The position numbers and the translations under genes are program-made. The notes below the pieces were generated by a model. That model ran no database searches. It had not been told where the DNA came from and saw only the letters and a list, made by a program, of their open reading frames with translations. Shown here piece after piece: positions 1-8,960 of a DNA stretch of 64,000 nucleotides. Position 1 is the first letter of the stretch; each line of letters starts with the position of its first letter. Origin of the DNA: Delftia tsuruhatensis NBRC 16741 (lineage in GTDB: Bacteria; Pseudomonadota; Gammaproteobacteria; Burkholderiales; Burkholderiaceae_C); NCBI RefSeq assembly GCF_001571325.1, contig NZ_BCTO01000023.1, positions 1 to 64,000 on the forward strand. The letters run 5' to 3'.

Positions 1-1119
1 CCCCCTGTAGAGGGCGGTATCGGCCTGTCGAAGGGCCTCTTCCATATCATGCGTGCCATGGAAAGGAGGCGAGATCCCGATGGTGACCGTGCAGCGCAGC
101 GGATGACTGGAGCCAGCAACCGAGACCGCCTGGCTTGCAATGCCGGTGCGCAGCCGTTCTGCCAACTGTGTGGCGCCCCTGGTGTCCGTTTCCAGGCAAA
201 TGACTACGAATTCTTCGCCTCCAATGCGGCCTGTCAGGTCGCCGTGGCGTACGGTGGCGCGAAGCAATGCGGCCACGTGCCGCAGAACTTCATCCCCTGC
301 CTGGTGTCCATGGGTGTCATTGATGCGCTTGAAATGGTCGACATCCATCAGTAGCAGGCATGTCGGCGCAGCGTTTCGGCTGTTGAAGTACAACTGCATC
401 GCTTCTGAAATCCCTCTGCGATTGAGCAGATGGGTCATGGGATCGCGTGCCGCCATTGTGCGCAGGTCATCCGTCAGGCGCCGCAACACCAGCCAGACAA
501 TGGAGGGAGGCAGCACGGTCGCCAGGGTGGACATGTAAATGTAGAAAACCATCTGAAAGCGGCTTTCCATGTGCAGTGCTTCCAGGCCGCTGTCCATGAT
601 TTTCAAGAATTTCAATGCATTGAGCACACAGATGCCGCCAATCACAAAAGCAAAGAAAATCATTTCCCCGTAGAAATCCTTGGCAAAAGTGCGTAAGCCA
701 TAGATGACGTTCAGTGTCATGGCGAAGAAGAGCACTGCCGACATTGCTGCGAGCATCGCGTAGCGTGCCACAGGCCCGGCGCTCCAATGCACCAGCCATT
801 GCGCCATGCCGTAGGCCACTGAAAACGCGATCAACGGGCGCCACACTGGAACGGGCTGCCCAAAAAAACGCATGGCACCGAGCCAGTAGGCGATGGGCGC
901 TGCCAACGTGAGGGTGTGGTTGACCACGCTCATCACGCTCCAGGCGGGCTCTCCTTCAACCAACTGCAGCACATAGGCCGACCCCAGCAGGAGGTCGCCC
1001 AGGGCAAAGACATCCATTCCCATCCTGTTGCCTTGCAGGCGTCGGCTGATGAGCAAGAACATGACCGAAAAGCACAGCAGGTGTGCGCAGAGCATGCCGA
1101 CGAGAATGGTTGCAACCAT
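1..1119 (-). CDS. membrane diguanylate cyclase (GGDEF), C-terminus cut by window edge
   Basis: The frame from ATG at 1119 is open for 373 codons to position 1 and continues outside the window. The N-terminal half (about residues 1-200) is a run of hydrophobic segments, roughly six predicted membrane spans. A GGDEF domain follows, with the metal/substrate motif DVDHFKRIND, the active-site motif GGEEF and, five residues before it, an RxxD inhibitory site (RHGD). An intact active site and I-site predict a c-di-GMP synthase with product inhibition, sensing through its membrane part. The input signal cannot be read from the sequence. The DNA up to 1403 shows no recognisable gene. Confidence 0.88.
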   Translation of the reverse strand, partial: MVATILVGMLCAHLLCFSVMFLLISRRLQGNRMGMDVFALGDLLLGSAYVLQLVEGEPAWSVMSVVNHTLTLAAPIAYWLGAMRFFGQPVPVWRPLIAFSVAYGMAQWLVHWSAGPVARYAMLAAMSAVLFFAMTLNVIYGLRTFAKDFYGEMIFFAFVIGGICVLNALKFLKIMDSGLEALHMESRFQMVFYIYMSTLATVLPPSIVWLVLRRLTDDLRTMAARDPMTHLLNRRGISEAMQLYFNSRNAAPTCLLLMDVDHFKRINDTHGHQAGDEVLRHVAALLRATVRHGDLTGRIGGEEFVVICLETDTRGATQLAERLRTGIASQAVSVAGSSHPLRCTVTIGISPPFHGTHDMEEALRQADTALYRG

Positions 1120-1403
1120 GGGGATGTCAGGTGGGAAGTGCTTTGTCTAAAAGGGTGTTGCCGGGCTGCGGCCACTGTCGCATCACCAGGAAAATGTTGG
1201 GTGCCAGGTGCATGCTTTGGCAATGCAGCCGACATGGGGGCTAGCAGATGGCCCAAGGTGCTTCGGCTGCTCTTGGCGAACAAGGCGTGCATGCGCTCGT
1301 GGGACCAGTCCATCGATGTGATGAAGGTGGCGGCGCGCTGCAGCTTCTGCATGGCTCGATCCCTGTCTTCATCTGATGTTGCCCCCAAATTCCCGCCCCC
1401 ACC

Positions 1404-2116
1404 CTATTCGCAATAAAGCATCTGGTCAGCCGCTGCAGCCTGTTGCCGCCTGAACCCCCGAGGCGACCGCATTTTCAGCGAAGAATGCGGATGCACCTCG
1501 TTGAAGTGCTCGAAGGCAGCTGGCAGTTGTGCCACTACCGTCACCAAGCCACAGGCACGTCGGTAGCCATGGCTGGGCAAGTCGGCAATTTCCTGGCGCA
1601 GTTCGGCGAGCAGCCCTGCATCGTCGCTGGGTGTGCGATGGCTGCGGCCATCGGCCCAGTCTTCACCGCGCCCAATCAGGTCGGGCACATGCGAGCGCGC
1701 CAGCCCCATCATCCGCAGACCAGTTTTCACTGGTCGTCCCGGGCAACAAGGGCGAGCGCGCAATCCACTTTTTTCTGCGACGTACTCCACGGCTTCCTTG
1801 AGGATTTCGTTCTCCAAGGTCTTCTTGTCGAGCACGCGCTGCAGCTTGGCGATTTCTGCGCGTGCAGCCGCCAGCTCGGATGCCGGCACGACTGCCTCGC
1901 CAGCGGAGACGGCGGTCAAAGCACCCTGGCGTTCGAGCTTGCACCACTGGCACAGCAGTCCAGCGAAACGCCTTCCCGCCGAGCGACCAATGACACGCTC
2001 ATGCCCGGTTCGTAGGTTCGGCGCACCAGCGCCGCCTTCTCTGTGAAGGGCCAGCGCCTGAGGCGCTGATCCTTCACGACTACCTCTATTGACTCCGTAT
2101 GCTTAGTCATATGCAC
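1404..2116 (-). pseudogene. decayed IS3-family (IS2-like) transposase, orfA/orfB remnant
   Basis: Reading leftward from 2116, the first 50 or so residues match IS3-family OrfA (EPGMSVSLVARREGV, helix-turn-helix). The frame then shifts near 1950, and a second frame carries the leucine-zipper part (LQRVLDKKTLENEILKEAVE). A further shift exposes an OrfA end (KKWIARSPLLPG). The start of OrfB (IADLPSHGYRRA) is joined directly to the OrfB C-terminus (FEHFNEVHPHSSLKMRSPR). The whole central DDE catalytic region is missing, so the element cannot transpose. No clean terminal inverted repeats or target duplication were found. Confidence 0.82.
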
Positions 2117-2164
2117 AGTCCTGTTCCTATCTCAGAAGACAAGCGATAGGGCGGGGCCGGGGAA

Positions 2165-2898
2165 TTAAGGGGTTAACTCAGGGGCTGACAGCTGCAGAGC
2201 TGCCTTGGTTGTGGGCTGACCCCTGTATTCGTCTATTGAACGTAGAAGCTCTCCAGCTTTGCTTGGCTCGAGGACTGCTGCCATGTGCTTCACCACGATT
2301 GGCTCAAGAGCACCTTGCAGGTCAGAGACCGGGCGCGCTCACATCGTCCCGTCTGGATGCCGTAGCGAAACACCTGCCCTGCTGTCTGGCGAAGCGTGTG
2401 GGCAGTTTCGCGTGCCCCTCGTTTTTCGACCTTGCGGAGCACGCCCAGCAGCAGGGGAGGGGTGATCTCAGGAAGCAACATGCGGCCCACATGCGGGAAC
2501 AGATCCTTGGACATGTTGCGCAGCCATTTCTCTGCGTAGGTGTCGCTCCATGCACCGGACTTGACGCCATGAAATTCAAGCGCGACAGCCTCAAAAGTGC
2601 TCTCCTGGGCATGGGCGAGGGCGAGCTTCTGGACTTGCTTTGCAAGGCTGGGGTCGATGCTGGATGCGAGCTGTTCTCTGGCTTCATCGCGGCGACGGCG
2701 GGCCTGGGCGAGTCCTACAGTGGGATACACCCCTAGTGCAAGCGTCTTCTGCTTGCCTGCAAAGCGGTACGCCATGCGCCAGTACTTGCCAGACTCCTTC
2801 ACGTGCAGGTACAAGCCATGCCCATCGGAGTGCTTCGATCCAGCGCTCTTGCTGGGGTCGTGTCTGAGGGCTTTGATGAAGGTGTCTGTCAGGGGCAT
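2165..2898 (-). pseudogene. P4-type tyrosine integrase, frameshifted and truncated
   Basis: From ATG 2898 the product reads as a P4-like prophage/island integrase: DUF4102 N-terminal domain (SDGHGLYLHVKESGKYW, LALGVYPTVGLAQAR), then the core-binding domain (WLRNMSKDLFPHVG). Near 2333 one base has been lost. The correct continuation (SDLQGALEPIVVKHMAAV) lies in the next frame and ends at TAA 2165, where family similarity stops at about the IS boundary. The catalytic domain with the Arg/His/Tyr residues is gone. It starts 160 bp from the tRNA-Arg 3' end, the usual position of an island integrase, so it marks an older insertion at this site. Confidence 0.85.
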
Positions 2899-3057
2899 TC
2901 AGGTCGTGTTGGCATCTTGCGTGTCAAGTACACGGGATACCAACAAACATCCTGGATGTCCCCGGATGCCGTTGGACGGCTTTGAACGCTGGATGTCCTT
3001 GAAGCCCAAGGCCAGCGCCTATTCTTGGACTTCTTTGAACTTCTTGGGATGCCAGGA

Positions 3058-3111
3058 TGGCCTGCCCGGAGGGACTCGAACCCCCGACCTATTGCTTAGA
3101 AGGAAATTGCT
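3058..3111 (-). pseudogene. tRNA-Arg(UCU) 3' half left at attL
   Basis: On the minus strand this segment holds the anticodon loop with TCT, the 3' side of the anticodon stem, the variable loop, the T arm, the 3' acceptor strand CGGGCAG, a discriminator G and an encoded CCA. The 5' half lies at 22014-22054. The element DNA to the right of 3111 does not restore a D arm or 5' acceptor strand, so this is not a working tRNA gene. Joining both halves gives a canonical 77-nt cloverleaf with a perfect 7-bp acceptor stem. Confidence 0.9.
3094..3111. repeat. attL
   Basis: GCTTAGAAGGAAATTGCT matches attR at 22014-22031 in 17 of 18 positions. The one mismatch (3104 versus 22024) carries the element base here and the tRNA base in attR. 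Strand exchange therefore fell within the ten bases 3094-3103, which cover the 7-base anticodon loop, a typical crossover place for tyrosine integrases. Confidence 0.9.
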
Positions 3112-3160
3112 ACATTTCAGCAACTTATTGAATTTGCTTGATTTTTCTACTCTAAAATAT

Positions 3161-3182
3161 TTTTGGGAAATATTTTGGGAAA
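3161..3182. promoter_or_regulatory. candidate integrase arm-type sites, left end
   Basis: Two exact copies of TTTTGGGAAA lie at 3161-3170 and 3173-3182, between attL and the integrase start. The same TTGGGAA(A) core recurs at the right end (21877, 21887, 21909). Repeats at both ends next to the core are what arm-binding sites of a tyrosine integrase look like. They may also help autoregulate int. Confidence 0.5.
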
Positions 3183-3212
3183 GTAGATGAAGAAAAAGCA
3201 TAAGGAACTGAA

Positions 3213-4412
3213 ATGAAAGAACTTTCTGTAATTAAGACAAACGTGGTGGGGGCTACGATTGTTCCTAGAGAGGGTAAAAAAGGGACTACCTATCAAGCCC
3301 GATTTTTGCGTGATGGCTTCCAGACTTCCAAGACATTCAAGACTCTTGATGAAGCCCAAGCATTCATTGTTGCTATCAATACCAGTCTCAAGAACAGAGA
3401 GCCTGTGAATCCTGCTTCTGTTGGTCGTTTGACACTTGGGCAAATCTTCTTGGACTACATCAGCAAGAATGAGTTAGGGCGTGAAGAACATAACAGAGTT
3501 GAGCGTCTTGCTGATGAACTAAAAGATGTTCCTCTTGAAAAATTTACAGAAGATAATTTTGAAAAATATCTTTTAGCGAAAAAAGATTCTTATGTTCCTG
3601 TTCCTTTGCACTATAAAAAGAAACATAAGAATTTCAATTCAAATAGAATCAATATTGATGGAATAGAGTATTACAATAAAAAGTATTCTTCAAGACATAT
3701 TAGATCAATATTTTTTAGTATTAAAAAGGCTTTGAAGTGGCACGCTAAAAAATATAAATATGCTTTTAATGAAACACCTTTTAAAGAAGTAAAGACCCCT
3801 TCCGCTTGGGAAAAACCAAGAACAAGAGAGGTTGAACCTTTTGAATTTGATGCATTGTTAGATGCAACAAATGGACTTTATAGGAATCAAGAGCAAACAA
3901 GAATTATGCTCAAATTCTTGTATCTTTCCGCTTTCCGAATTGGTGAAACAATGCTTATAAAATGGAAAGATTTTTATGATGGTGCAAAAGGTGTTGAAAA
4001 GAATCCTCTTGCTTCATACATTCATATACCAAAAGAAAACCAAAAAACAGGCCATCACGACGGTGTGAATGATAGAAAAGCAGCGTTGAGGCCAGAACTT
4101 TATAAATTGATTACAGAGGAATTGATAAAGTTCAAAACAAGTGATGATGATTTGATGTTTCCTTTTTGGAAAAATGCTCATTACTTTTATACAAGATTCA
4201 AATCATTGTGTGCAAAGAAAAAAATTGAAGGTCTTACATTGCACGATTTTAGGCATACAGCGGTTAGTTGGTTCTATACGAACACTTGGCTGACAGACTT
4301 AGAAATTATGAGCATTACAGGCCATCTAGACGCTAATACATTGCGCAGATATGCAAAGTTTAGAAGTTCTTCAATTGGTCATAAAATCTCCGTAGGTTTG
4401 AATAAAACTTGA
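3213..4412 (+). CDS. int: tyrosine recombinase integrase of the element
   Basis: A 399-aa phage-type site-specific recombinase that should integrate and excise this element at the tRNA-Arg(UCU) anticodon loop. Residues 1-60 resemble an arm-binding domain, about 70-180 the SAM-like core-binding domain, and 200-395 the catalytic domain. The catalytic set is visible: R242 in FRIGE, a lysine near 278, H344-x-x-R347 in LHDFRHT, H371 in TGHLD and the nucleophile Y380 in RRYAKF. The start at 3213 follows a GGAACTGAA stretch 102 bp inside attL. All key residues are present, so it looks functional. It is unrelated in detail to the broken P4 integrase at 2165-2898. Confidence 0.93.
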   Translation: MKELSVIKTNVVGATIVPREGKKGTTYQARFLRDGFQTSKTFKTLDEAQAFIVAINTSLKNREPVNPASVGRLTLGQIFLDYISKNELGREEHNRVERLADELKDVPLEKFTEDNFEKYLLAKKDSYVPVPLHYKKKHKNFNSNRINIDGIEYYNKKYSSRHIRSIFFSIKKALKWHAKKYKYAFNETPFKEVKTPSAWEKPRTREVEPFEFDALLDATNGLYRNQEQTRIMLKFLYLSAFRIGETMLIKWKDFYDGAKGVEKNPLASYIHIPKENQKTGHHDGVNDRKAALRPELYKLITEELIKFKTSDDDLMFPFWKNAHYFYTRFKSLCAKKKIEGLTLHDFRHTAVSWFYTNTWLTDLEIMSITGHLDANTLRRYAKFRSSSIGHKISVGLNKT

Positions 4413-4548
4413 CAAAAGTAATTTTATATATTATTAATAAAGAACGTCATAAGTTTTCCTTTCTAATTGTTTGTTTTATGTGCTTTGACGTATTAAGGAG
4501 ATTGCCTCACTTGTGGGGCTTGAAAGAAAAGTGAAGTAGAAGTATTAA

Positions 4549-4573
4549 GGAGCCTAACGGCTCCTTTTTTTTT
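4549..4573 (+). terminator. intrinsic terminator after int
   Basis: Perfect 6-bp hairpin GGAGCC-TAAC-GGCTCC followed by nine T. It lies between the convergent int and relaxase genes. Confidence 0.85.
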
Positions 4574-4574
4574 A

Positions 4575-5954
4575 TTAAAAATCAAAATCCATATCAATTT
4601 CTTTTTCTTTTTCTGCTGCAATTTGCTGAATTAAATTATTCTTCTTTTCTTCATAACTCGCAGTTTCTTGTGATAATTTATCTAATGAATTTCTTTTAGA
4701 AGAAGTTAATTCAACAATTTTATTTTGATGTTCTCTCTCCAATTCTTGAAGCATTTCTTCTGAATTTTTTAATTTTACTTCTGATGTTTTATTTGATTTC
4801 TGCCTATAACTCTTGCCAACTCCACCGGCCATTTTATTTAATGAACCTTTTGCAAAATTCCTTTCAAATTCTTTTCCACCCTTGTGACTTAAATTAATAT
4901 AATTGCCTTTTCTAAATTCTTTCAAATGCCCCGATTCTTTGAACTCTTTAAGAATTTGTTCACTTGATTTAGTTGAGTATTTACTTTCACTTAATGCATA
5001 AATTTTAAGAAGTTTTTCACTGATAAACCTAACATCTTTAAATACTTCCTTGAAATCTCTTGATTGCTCAATCTGACCTTTGGGTAAATCTGAAATTTTC
5101 TCTAACCCAAGACTAGACATTTTTTCTTGCCAGATTCCACGCAATTCATTTAAATCATAACTATGTTTTTTATTTCTTCTTGTGATTGCAATTTTTTGTT
5201 TTGCATAAGAAGAAGCATTTTCACCTGCCGCTGCATTTATGTCTTCACTTCTTTGTGAGAATGCTTTTCTTATTTCATCTGTTAATCCATTAACTTTAAA
5301 GTTATCTTTTCCATCATTTTCTATTTGAAGATTAAATTTATTCTGCAATCCTTTTGCTAATTCGCTTTGAAATACTTGGTCAAAGTAGTGCAATGTTTCT
5401 TGAAGTTTAGTTGCATCCCCACCTTTTTCTGTTGGTAATTCTTTTAATGTATGTTTGTAAAGTTTTCCATCTTTGCCCATACATAAAGGACTAATAACAA
5501 TATGGCTGTGTTTATGGCAATCTGGAACATCACCAACAGACCTTGCTGTGTGGTGATCATAAATTGCAACCTTTATTCCTTCCGCTCTAACATATGTAGT
5601 TTTTCCATTTACCGTTTTTCTGTAATAAGTATTGTTTTCTATAGCGTCAACAGTATTAAATATTGCATCCCTCCAAATCTTATCAAAAAATTTTCTTTCT
5701 TCATCTGTTGCTCTATTTTCTAATATCGTCCAATCTTTAGGAGGTGCTGGAGTTAATTCTATTCCTTGATTTTTTTCATCATCACCCATCATTTTATGCA
5801 ATGATTCTGTAGTCGTATTGGTTCCATAAGAACCGTCCCTAATTGACATTTTTCCAGCAAAAAAGCCTCTTTTATTATCCCCTTCTGAATTGTATTCATC
5901 TTTTGTATGCTTATCCAAATAGTCAGATTTTTTATTATTTGCAAATCCTATCAT
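4575..5954 (-). CDS. MobF (TrwC/TraI)-type relaxase without helicase domain
   Basis: A 459-aa protein with the layout of the TrwC relaxase domain. It has N-terminal tyrosines in the usual region (Y12, Y21), the histidine-rich metal site (DHHTAR near 134 and CHKHSH at 146-151, the HUH motif), then DGKLYKHT and a KAFSQRSEDI segment found in MobF relaxases. It should nick one strand at oriT and pilot it into the recipient. MobF relaxases usually continue into a helicase of several hundred residues. Here the last 130 residues are charged and coiled-coil-like, so unwinding must come from elsewhere. It is last in the leftward operon, 18 bp after the coupling protein. Confidence 0.82.
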   Translation of the reverse strand: MIGFANNKKSDYLDKHTKDEYNSEGDNKRGFFAGKMSIRDGSYGTNTTTESLHKMMGDDEKNQGIELTPAPPKDWTILENRATDEERKFFDKIWRDAIFNTVDAIENNTYYRKTVNGKTTYVRAEGIKVAIYDHHTARSVGDVPDCHKHSHIVISPLCMGKDGKLYKHTLKELPTEKGGDATKLQETLHYFDQVFQSELAKGLQNKFNLQIENDGKDNFKVNGLTDEIRKAFSQRSEDINAAAGENASSYAKQKIAITRRNKKHSYDLNELRGIWQEKMSSLGLEKISDLPKGQIEQSRDFKEVFKDVRFISEKLLKIYALSESKYSTKSSEQILKEFKESGHLKEFRKGNYINLSHKGGKEFERNFAKGSLNKMAGGVGKSYRQKSNKTSEVKLKNSEEMLQELEREHQNKIVELTSSKRNSLDKLSQETASYEEKKNNLIQQIAAEKEKEIDMDFDF

Positions 5955-5972
5955 TTTTAATTCTCCTTATTT

Positions 5973-8048
5973 TTATTCTTTTGTATCCATTATATTAAGC
6001 ATTGCTTCAAGATCATCTGATGGATTTACTATTGATGTTTCTTGAAGTTCCTCAATCTCTAGGCCGTCTGCTTGATTGATTTCCTCTTGAAGTTGTTCAG
6101 CCTCCGGGCTGTCCACTTGGGATACCAACTCAACCAGTTCAGGAGCCACCAAATCGGGGCTAGGCGCGATTTCTTGGGCCTGGCTAGGTGTTGGCACATC
6201 TTGAACAATTTCTTGTGTTTCTGTGGCTTCTAGTGCGTTCTGTGCCCTAGTTCTCTTTTTTAATCTAGCCAATTTATTTTTGTGCTTCTTTTGAAGTTCA
6301 GAAACATCAACAGGAGTTCTTATAAAAGTAAATACTTCTTCATATCCTTGAATGAAGTAATACATTTGAACCCCCAAGAACTTTTCATTTCTTAATTTTG
6401 CACCGCAATTTAAAGATAGTTCATTAGGTTTCATTACCTCTATATCGTGAACCTTTTTTTCAAAAACAGATGAAAATTTTCCATTTTCCTGCATTGTTTT
6501 TTTGATTAAAGTATCTTCAACAGTTGTTTTTCCAATTGTTTCTTTAATCAATGAAAAATCGGCTTCTGTCATTCTTCCCAAAACTTTATTGTGAAAAGCA
6601 GAATAAAAATTTAGTGGGTCTGCATTGAAGTTTTCTTTTATTTGTGCAAATCGTTGCAAAGCAACAATGCAGCGTATTCCTTTTGAACGTCCAACGTCTG
6701 GAAGTTTTAAAAAGGTTTCAATATCAACTGATGTAAGTTGAGGAAATTCATCAATTACAAAATATACTTTTCTTTTAAAAGGATTTGTATAATTTGGAGA
6801 AACAAGGAATCTTGAAGAAAGATTAATGATTGCAGAAATATAAGAATTACAAACATCTGCCTGATTGGGATTGTTTGTGAGAACTAAAAATTTTCTTGCT
6901 TTTTCTTTTAGTAGAAAATCTTCTTTAATATCTATGTGTCTTGCATCTTTCCAAAAATCTGCCAATATTTGAAATTTTTTAATGACGTTAATGCAAGAAG
7001 CAATAACAGACATTGTTGCTTTTGGATTGTCTGGATTGATATATGCAGCCGCTGCAGGATTGTGAGTCATTAAATAAGTATTTAAATCTCTTATTTGCTG
7101 CTCCGGTTCTTTGCTGAATAAATAAACAATAGAAATAAGAAATATGTTTGCCTCTGGATTGAATGAAAGAACTTCTTGAATTAATGCTCTAATAACTTCA
7201 ATTGCACCTAAAATAAAATAATCATCATTCTTTTGCTTTGGCAAAAATGCTCTTACAAATGTATAGATGTTTTGTATTTCAAGATTTTTATCTTCATCTT
7301 TTATTAATGCAACAAAATTAATTGCGTGAATAGTTTCATCTTTTAAAGATGTGACGGCAATGTTATAGACTTGAGAAAAAGAAGAAACAAAATCTAATTC
7401 ATCGCCTTTAGTATTATGAACAATGGAAATACTATTTTTTGTTAACGCTATATCTTTGTAAAAATGATTTATGATTACTGATTTACCTGAACCCGCGTCA
7501 CCTGCAATAATCAATCCTTTTTCTTGACAAGCAACAGAATAATATTGACTTACATTTAATGGTTTTTCCGTTATAACTGATAAATCATTTGGTTTAACAA
7601 TTGTTATTCCTTCATTCTTTGGAAATCCCGATGTTTTATTGAAATGTGATTCATATCTTTGAATTACATTCTCTTCATTGTTTACAGTTCTTCCAGATTT
7701 ATAAACTCTTCTTGTTACTGGTTTTGTTATTAATTTAACAACCGTTAAAGATAGAGCCAATGGGATAAATATTGATAAGTAAAAACTTATCATCAACGTT
7801 TCTATTTTCTTAGTTCCATAAATTAATTGAGTTAAATAAATCATCCCTTCTCTATCTTTTGTGAAAAGATTCCAAATTATTTTTGGAATCGCTTCAAAAT
7901 GATTGTTGAAAAGAAATGAAATAACAGGAAGTGAGAAAAGAATGAAAAATAGAAGTGTATTTGTAAAAATACTTCTAATATAAATTCTTGGAACTTCTGG
8001 AGTTAATTTATCATCGTGGAATGGGCTTTGAATTATTCTTGTTTTCAT
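5973..8048 (-). CDS. VirD4/TrwB-type conjugative coupling ATPase (T4CP)
   Basis: A 691-aa inner-membrane protein that links the relaxosome to a type IV secretion channel. Membrane segments are at about residues 28-48 and 83-105, followed by the cytoplasmic ATPase. Walker A is GDAGSGKS (183-190) and Walker B VYFVIDEF (428-435). The stretch around DVGRSKGIRCIVALQRFAQI matches the TraD/TrwB pattern. The tail from about 610 is rich in Glu, Gln and Val with repeated ELQE-like segments and may be an acidic docking tail. Its ATG overlaps the stop of the 50-aa gene before it (ATGA), indicating translational coupling. A T4CP paired with a MobF relaxase is the expected match. Confidence 0.88.
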   Translation of the reverse strand: MKTRIIQSPFHDDKLTPEVPRIYIRSIFTNTLLFFILFSLPVISFLFNNHFEAIPKIIWNLFTKDREGMIYLTQLIYGTKKIETLMISFYLSIFIPLALSLTVVKLITKPVTRRVYKSGRTVNNEENVIQRYESHFNKTSGFPKNEGITIVKPNDLSVITEKPLNVSQYYSVACQEKGLIIAGDAGSGKSVIINHFYKDIALTKNSISIVHNTKGDELDFVSSFSQVYNIAVTSLKDETIHAINFVALIKDEDKNLEIQNIYTFVRAFLPKQKNDDYFILGAIEVIRALIQEVLSFNPEANIFLISIVYLFSKEPEQQIRDLNTYLMTHNPAAAAYINPDNPKATMSVIASCINVIKKFQILADFWKDARHIDIKEDFLLKEKARKFLVLTNNPNQADVCNSYISAIINLSSRFLVSPNYTNPFKRKVYFVIDEFPQLTSVDIETFLKLPDVGRSKGIRCIVALQRFAQIKENFNADPLNFYSAFHNKVLGRMTEADFSLIKETIGKTTVEDTLIKKTMQENGKFSSVFEKKVHDIEVMKPNELSLNCGAKLRNEKFLGVQMYYFIQGYEEVFTFIRTPVDVSELQKKHKNKLARLKKRTRAQNALEATETQEIVQDVPTPSQAQEIAPSPDLVAPELVELVSQVDSPEAEQLQEEINQADGLEIEELQETSIVNPSDDLEAMLNIMDTKE

Positions 8049-8197
8049 ATATTGTCCTTATTATTCTTTTCATCGTAATGCTCAAAAGGTTGGTGAAATT
8101 CTTCTTCATCGTCTGAATCGTATTCATTAAAAATAATTCCTTGCTCTTTTAAATTTTGAAGAACATCTTCTTCTTTAATTTCATTATTAATATTCAT
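8045..8197 (-). CDS. small acidic protein of the relaxosome operon (50 aa)
   Basis: A 50-codon frame starting at ATG 8197 behind a very strong ribosome binding site (AAGGAGGAGG). It ends in a TGA that overlaps the ATG of the coupling protein. The product is strongly acidic, with the run DSDDEEEF near residue 30. I do not recognise a family. Position, ribosome binding site and overlap argue that it is real. A relaxosome accessory or coupling-protein partner is plausible from context only. Confidence 0.7.
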   Translation of the reverse strand: MNINNEIKEEDVLQNLKEQGIIFNEYDSDDEEEFHQPFEHYDEKNNKDNI

Positions 8198-8209
8198 ATT
8201 GCCTCCTCC

Positions 8210-8461
8210 TTACTTTTTTTCATTCATTACTTTCAAGAATGAAGCAATGTTTTTTATGTTCGTGGAAATTATTTCTATGTTCTCTGAGTTTTTTTCAGAT
8301 TGCTCTTTTATCTTTTCTTGCTCATTAACTTGTTTAATTAATTCAAGAAATAAATCATTTAGAGCCTCATTGAAAGAGCCAAGTTTTTTGTTTATTTTAT
8401 GGCTTTCAATTTTTCCATAAACATACTCATTAAATCTAACAGTAACCGCTTTTTGCTTCAT
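8210..8461 (-). CDS. ribbon-helix-helix-like relaxosome/regulatory protein
   Basis: An 83-aa protein. Residues 4-10 (KAVTVRF) form the kind of short beta strand seen in ribbon-helix-helix DNA-binding proteins, followed by two helices, and residues 45-80 form a polar coiled coil. Small proteins of this kind head many mobilization operons, bind oriT and repress their own promoter. It is first in a leftward operon with the 50-aa protein, the coupling protein and the relaxase. A near-palindrome at 8480-8497 directly upstream is a candidate operator. Assignment is by fold pattern and position, not by a named family. Confidence 0.6.
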   Translation of the reverse strand: MKQKAVTVRFNEYVYGKIESHKINKKLGSFNEALNDLFLELIKQVNEQEKIKEQSEKNSENIEIISTNIKNIASFLKVMNEKK

Positions 8462-8957
8462 AGTTTTTCTCCTTATATTACTAACTATATAATTAGTTTT
8501 ATATTAAAAAAAACTATAGTCAACTTGCGAAGCGTGGTTCAAAACTAAATTACTTAATGTTTTCAATACTTTGATAAACAAAAAATTCACTTATGAATTT
8601 TTATGAATTTTCGTGAACCACGAAAAAACCCAGCATTAGCAAGAGTTAAAGACAAAAACCATCGCGATTTACGTTAGTAAATTGCAAGTGTGTAAGAGGA
8701 AAAGGTAAGCTTTTTCGATAGGTATTCGGGGGTTTAGTTTCTTATACAGAGTAAGACTTGACTCTCTTAAACTCTCGCTGCAAGTTCTATGTCTTGCACA
8801 ATGTACGAAAGTTGTTATTTAGGTTGTTAAATTAGTTGTTTTGTTTCTTGTTTGCTCTTTGTTTTGTGTAATGCACATACGCGCTTATTTTTGTTGGTTG
8901 ACTTTATGTATATTTGTGCGAACATAAATAGATACATAACAACAAAAAGGAGCGCGT
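8462..8957. other. candidate oriT and divergent promoter region
   Basis: A 496-bp gap between the leftward mobilization operon and a rightward gene, the usual place for oriT. It contains a near-palindrome ACTAACTATATAATTAGT (8480-8497), a tandem 10-bp repeat TTATGAATTT (8591-8610), a 7-bp hairpin TTTCGTG-AAC-CACGAAA (8609-8625), an inverted repeat TGCAAG-N8-CTTGCA (8779-8798) and a leftward -35 box TTGACT (8517-8522). A second CGTGGTTCA arm near 8533 is the inverse of part of the 8609 hairpin. No nic site can be assigned by eye. Confidence 0.5.
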
Positions 8958-8960
8958 ATG
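8876..8960. repeat. inverted repeat overlapping the start of the 108-aa gene
   Basis: CATACGCGC (8876-8884) is the exact reverse complement of GCGCGTATG (8952-8960), which contains the ATG of the 108-aa gene. A second matched pair lies outside it: the inverse of an AAACAAAGAGCAA block at about 8851-8866 and its direct form at 8967-8979. A transcript starting upstream could fold and hide the ribosome binding site and start codon. Confidence 0.6.

Noticed and set aside
933-1388. 151-codon leftward frame beside the diguanylate cyclase
   Set aside because: Its second half overlaps the GGDEF gene in another frame. The first half (1140-1388) has no family match and no ribosome binding site was evident.
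3111-3212. possible restored tRNA at attL
   Set aside because: Checked for a D arm and 5' acceptor strand inside the element; none present, so the host tRNA is not rebuilt.
4575-8461. full conjugative (self-transmissible) element
   Set aside because: No VirB4/TraU-like ATPase, pilin, lytic transglycosylase or core-channel genes were found anywhere between attL and attR.
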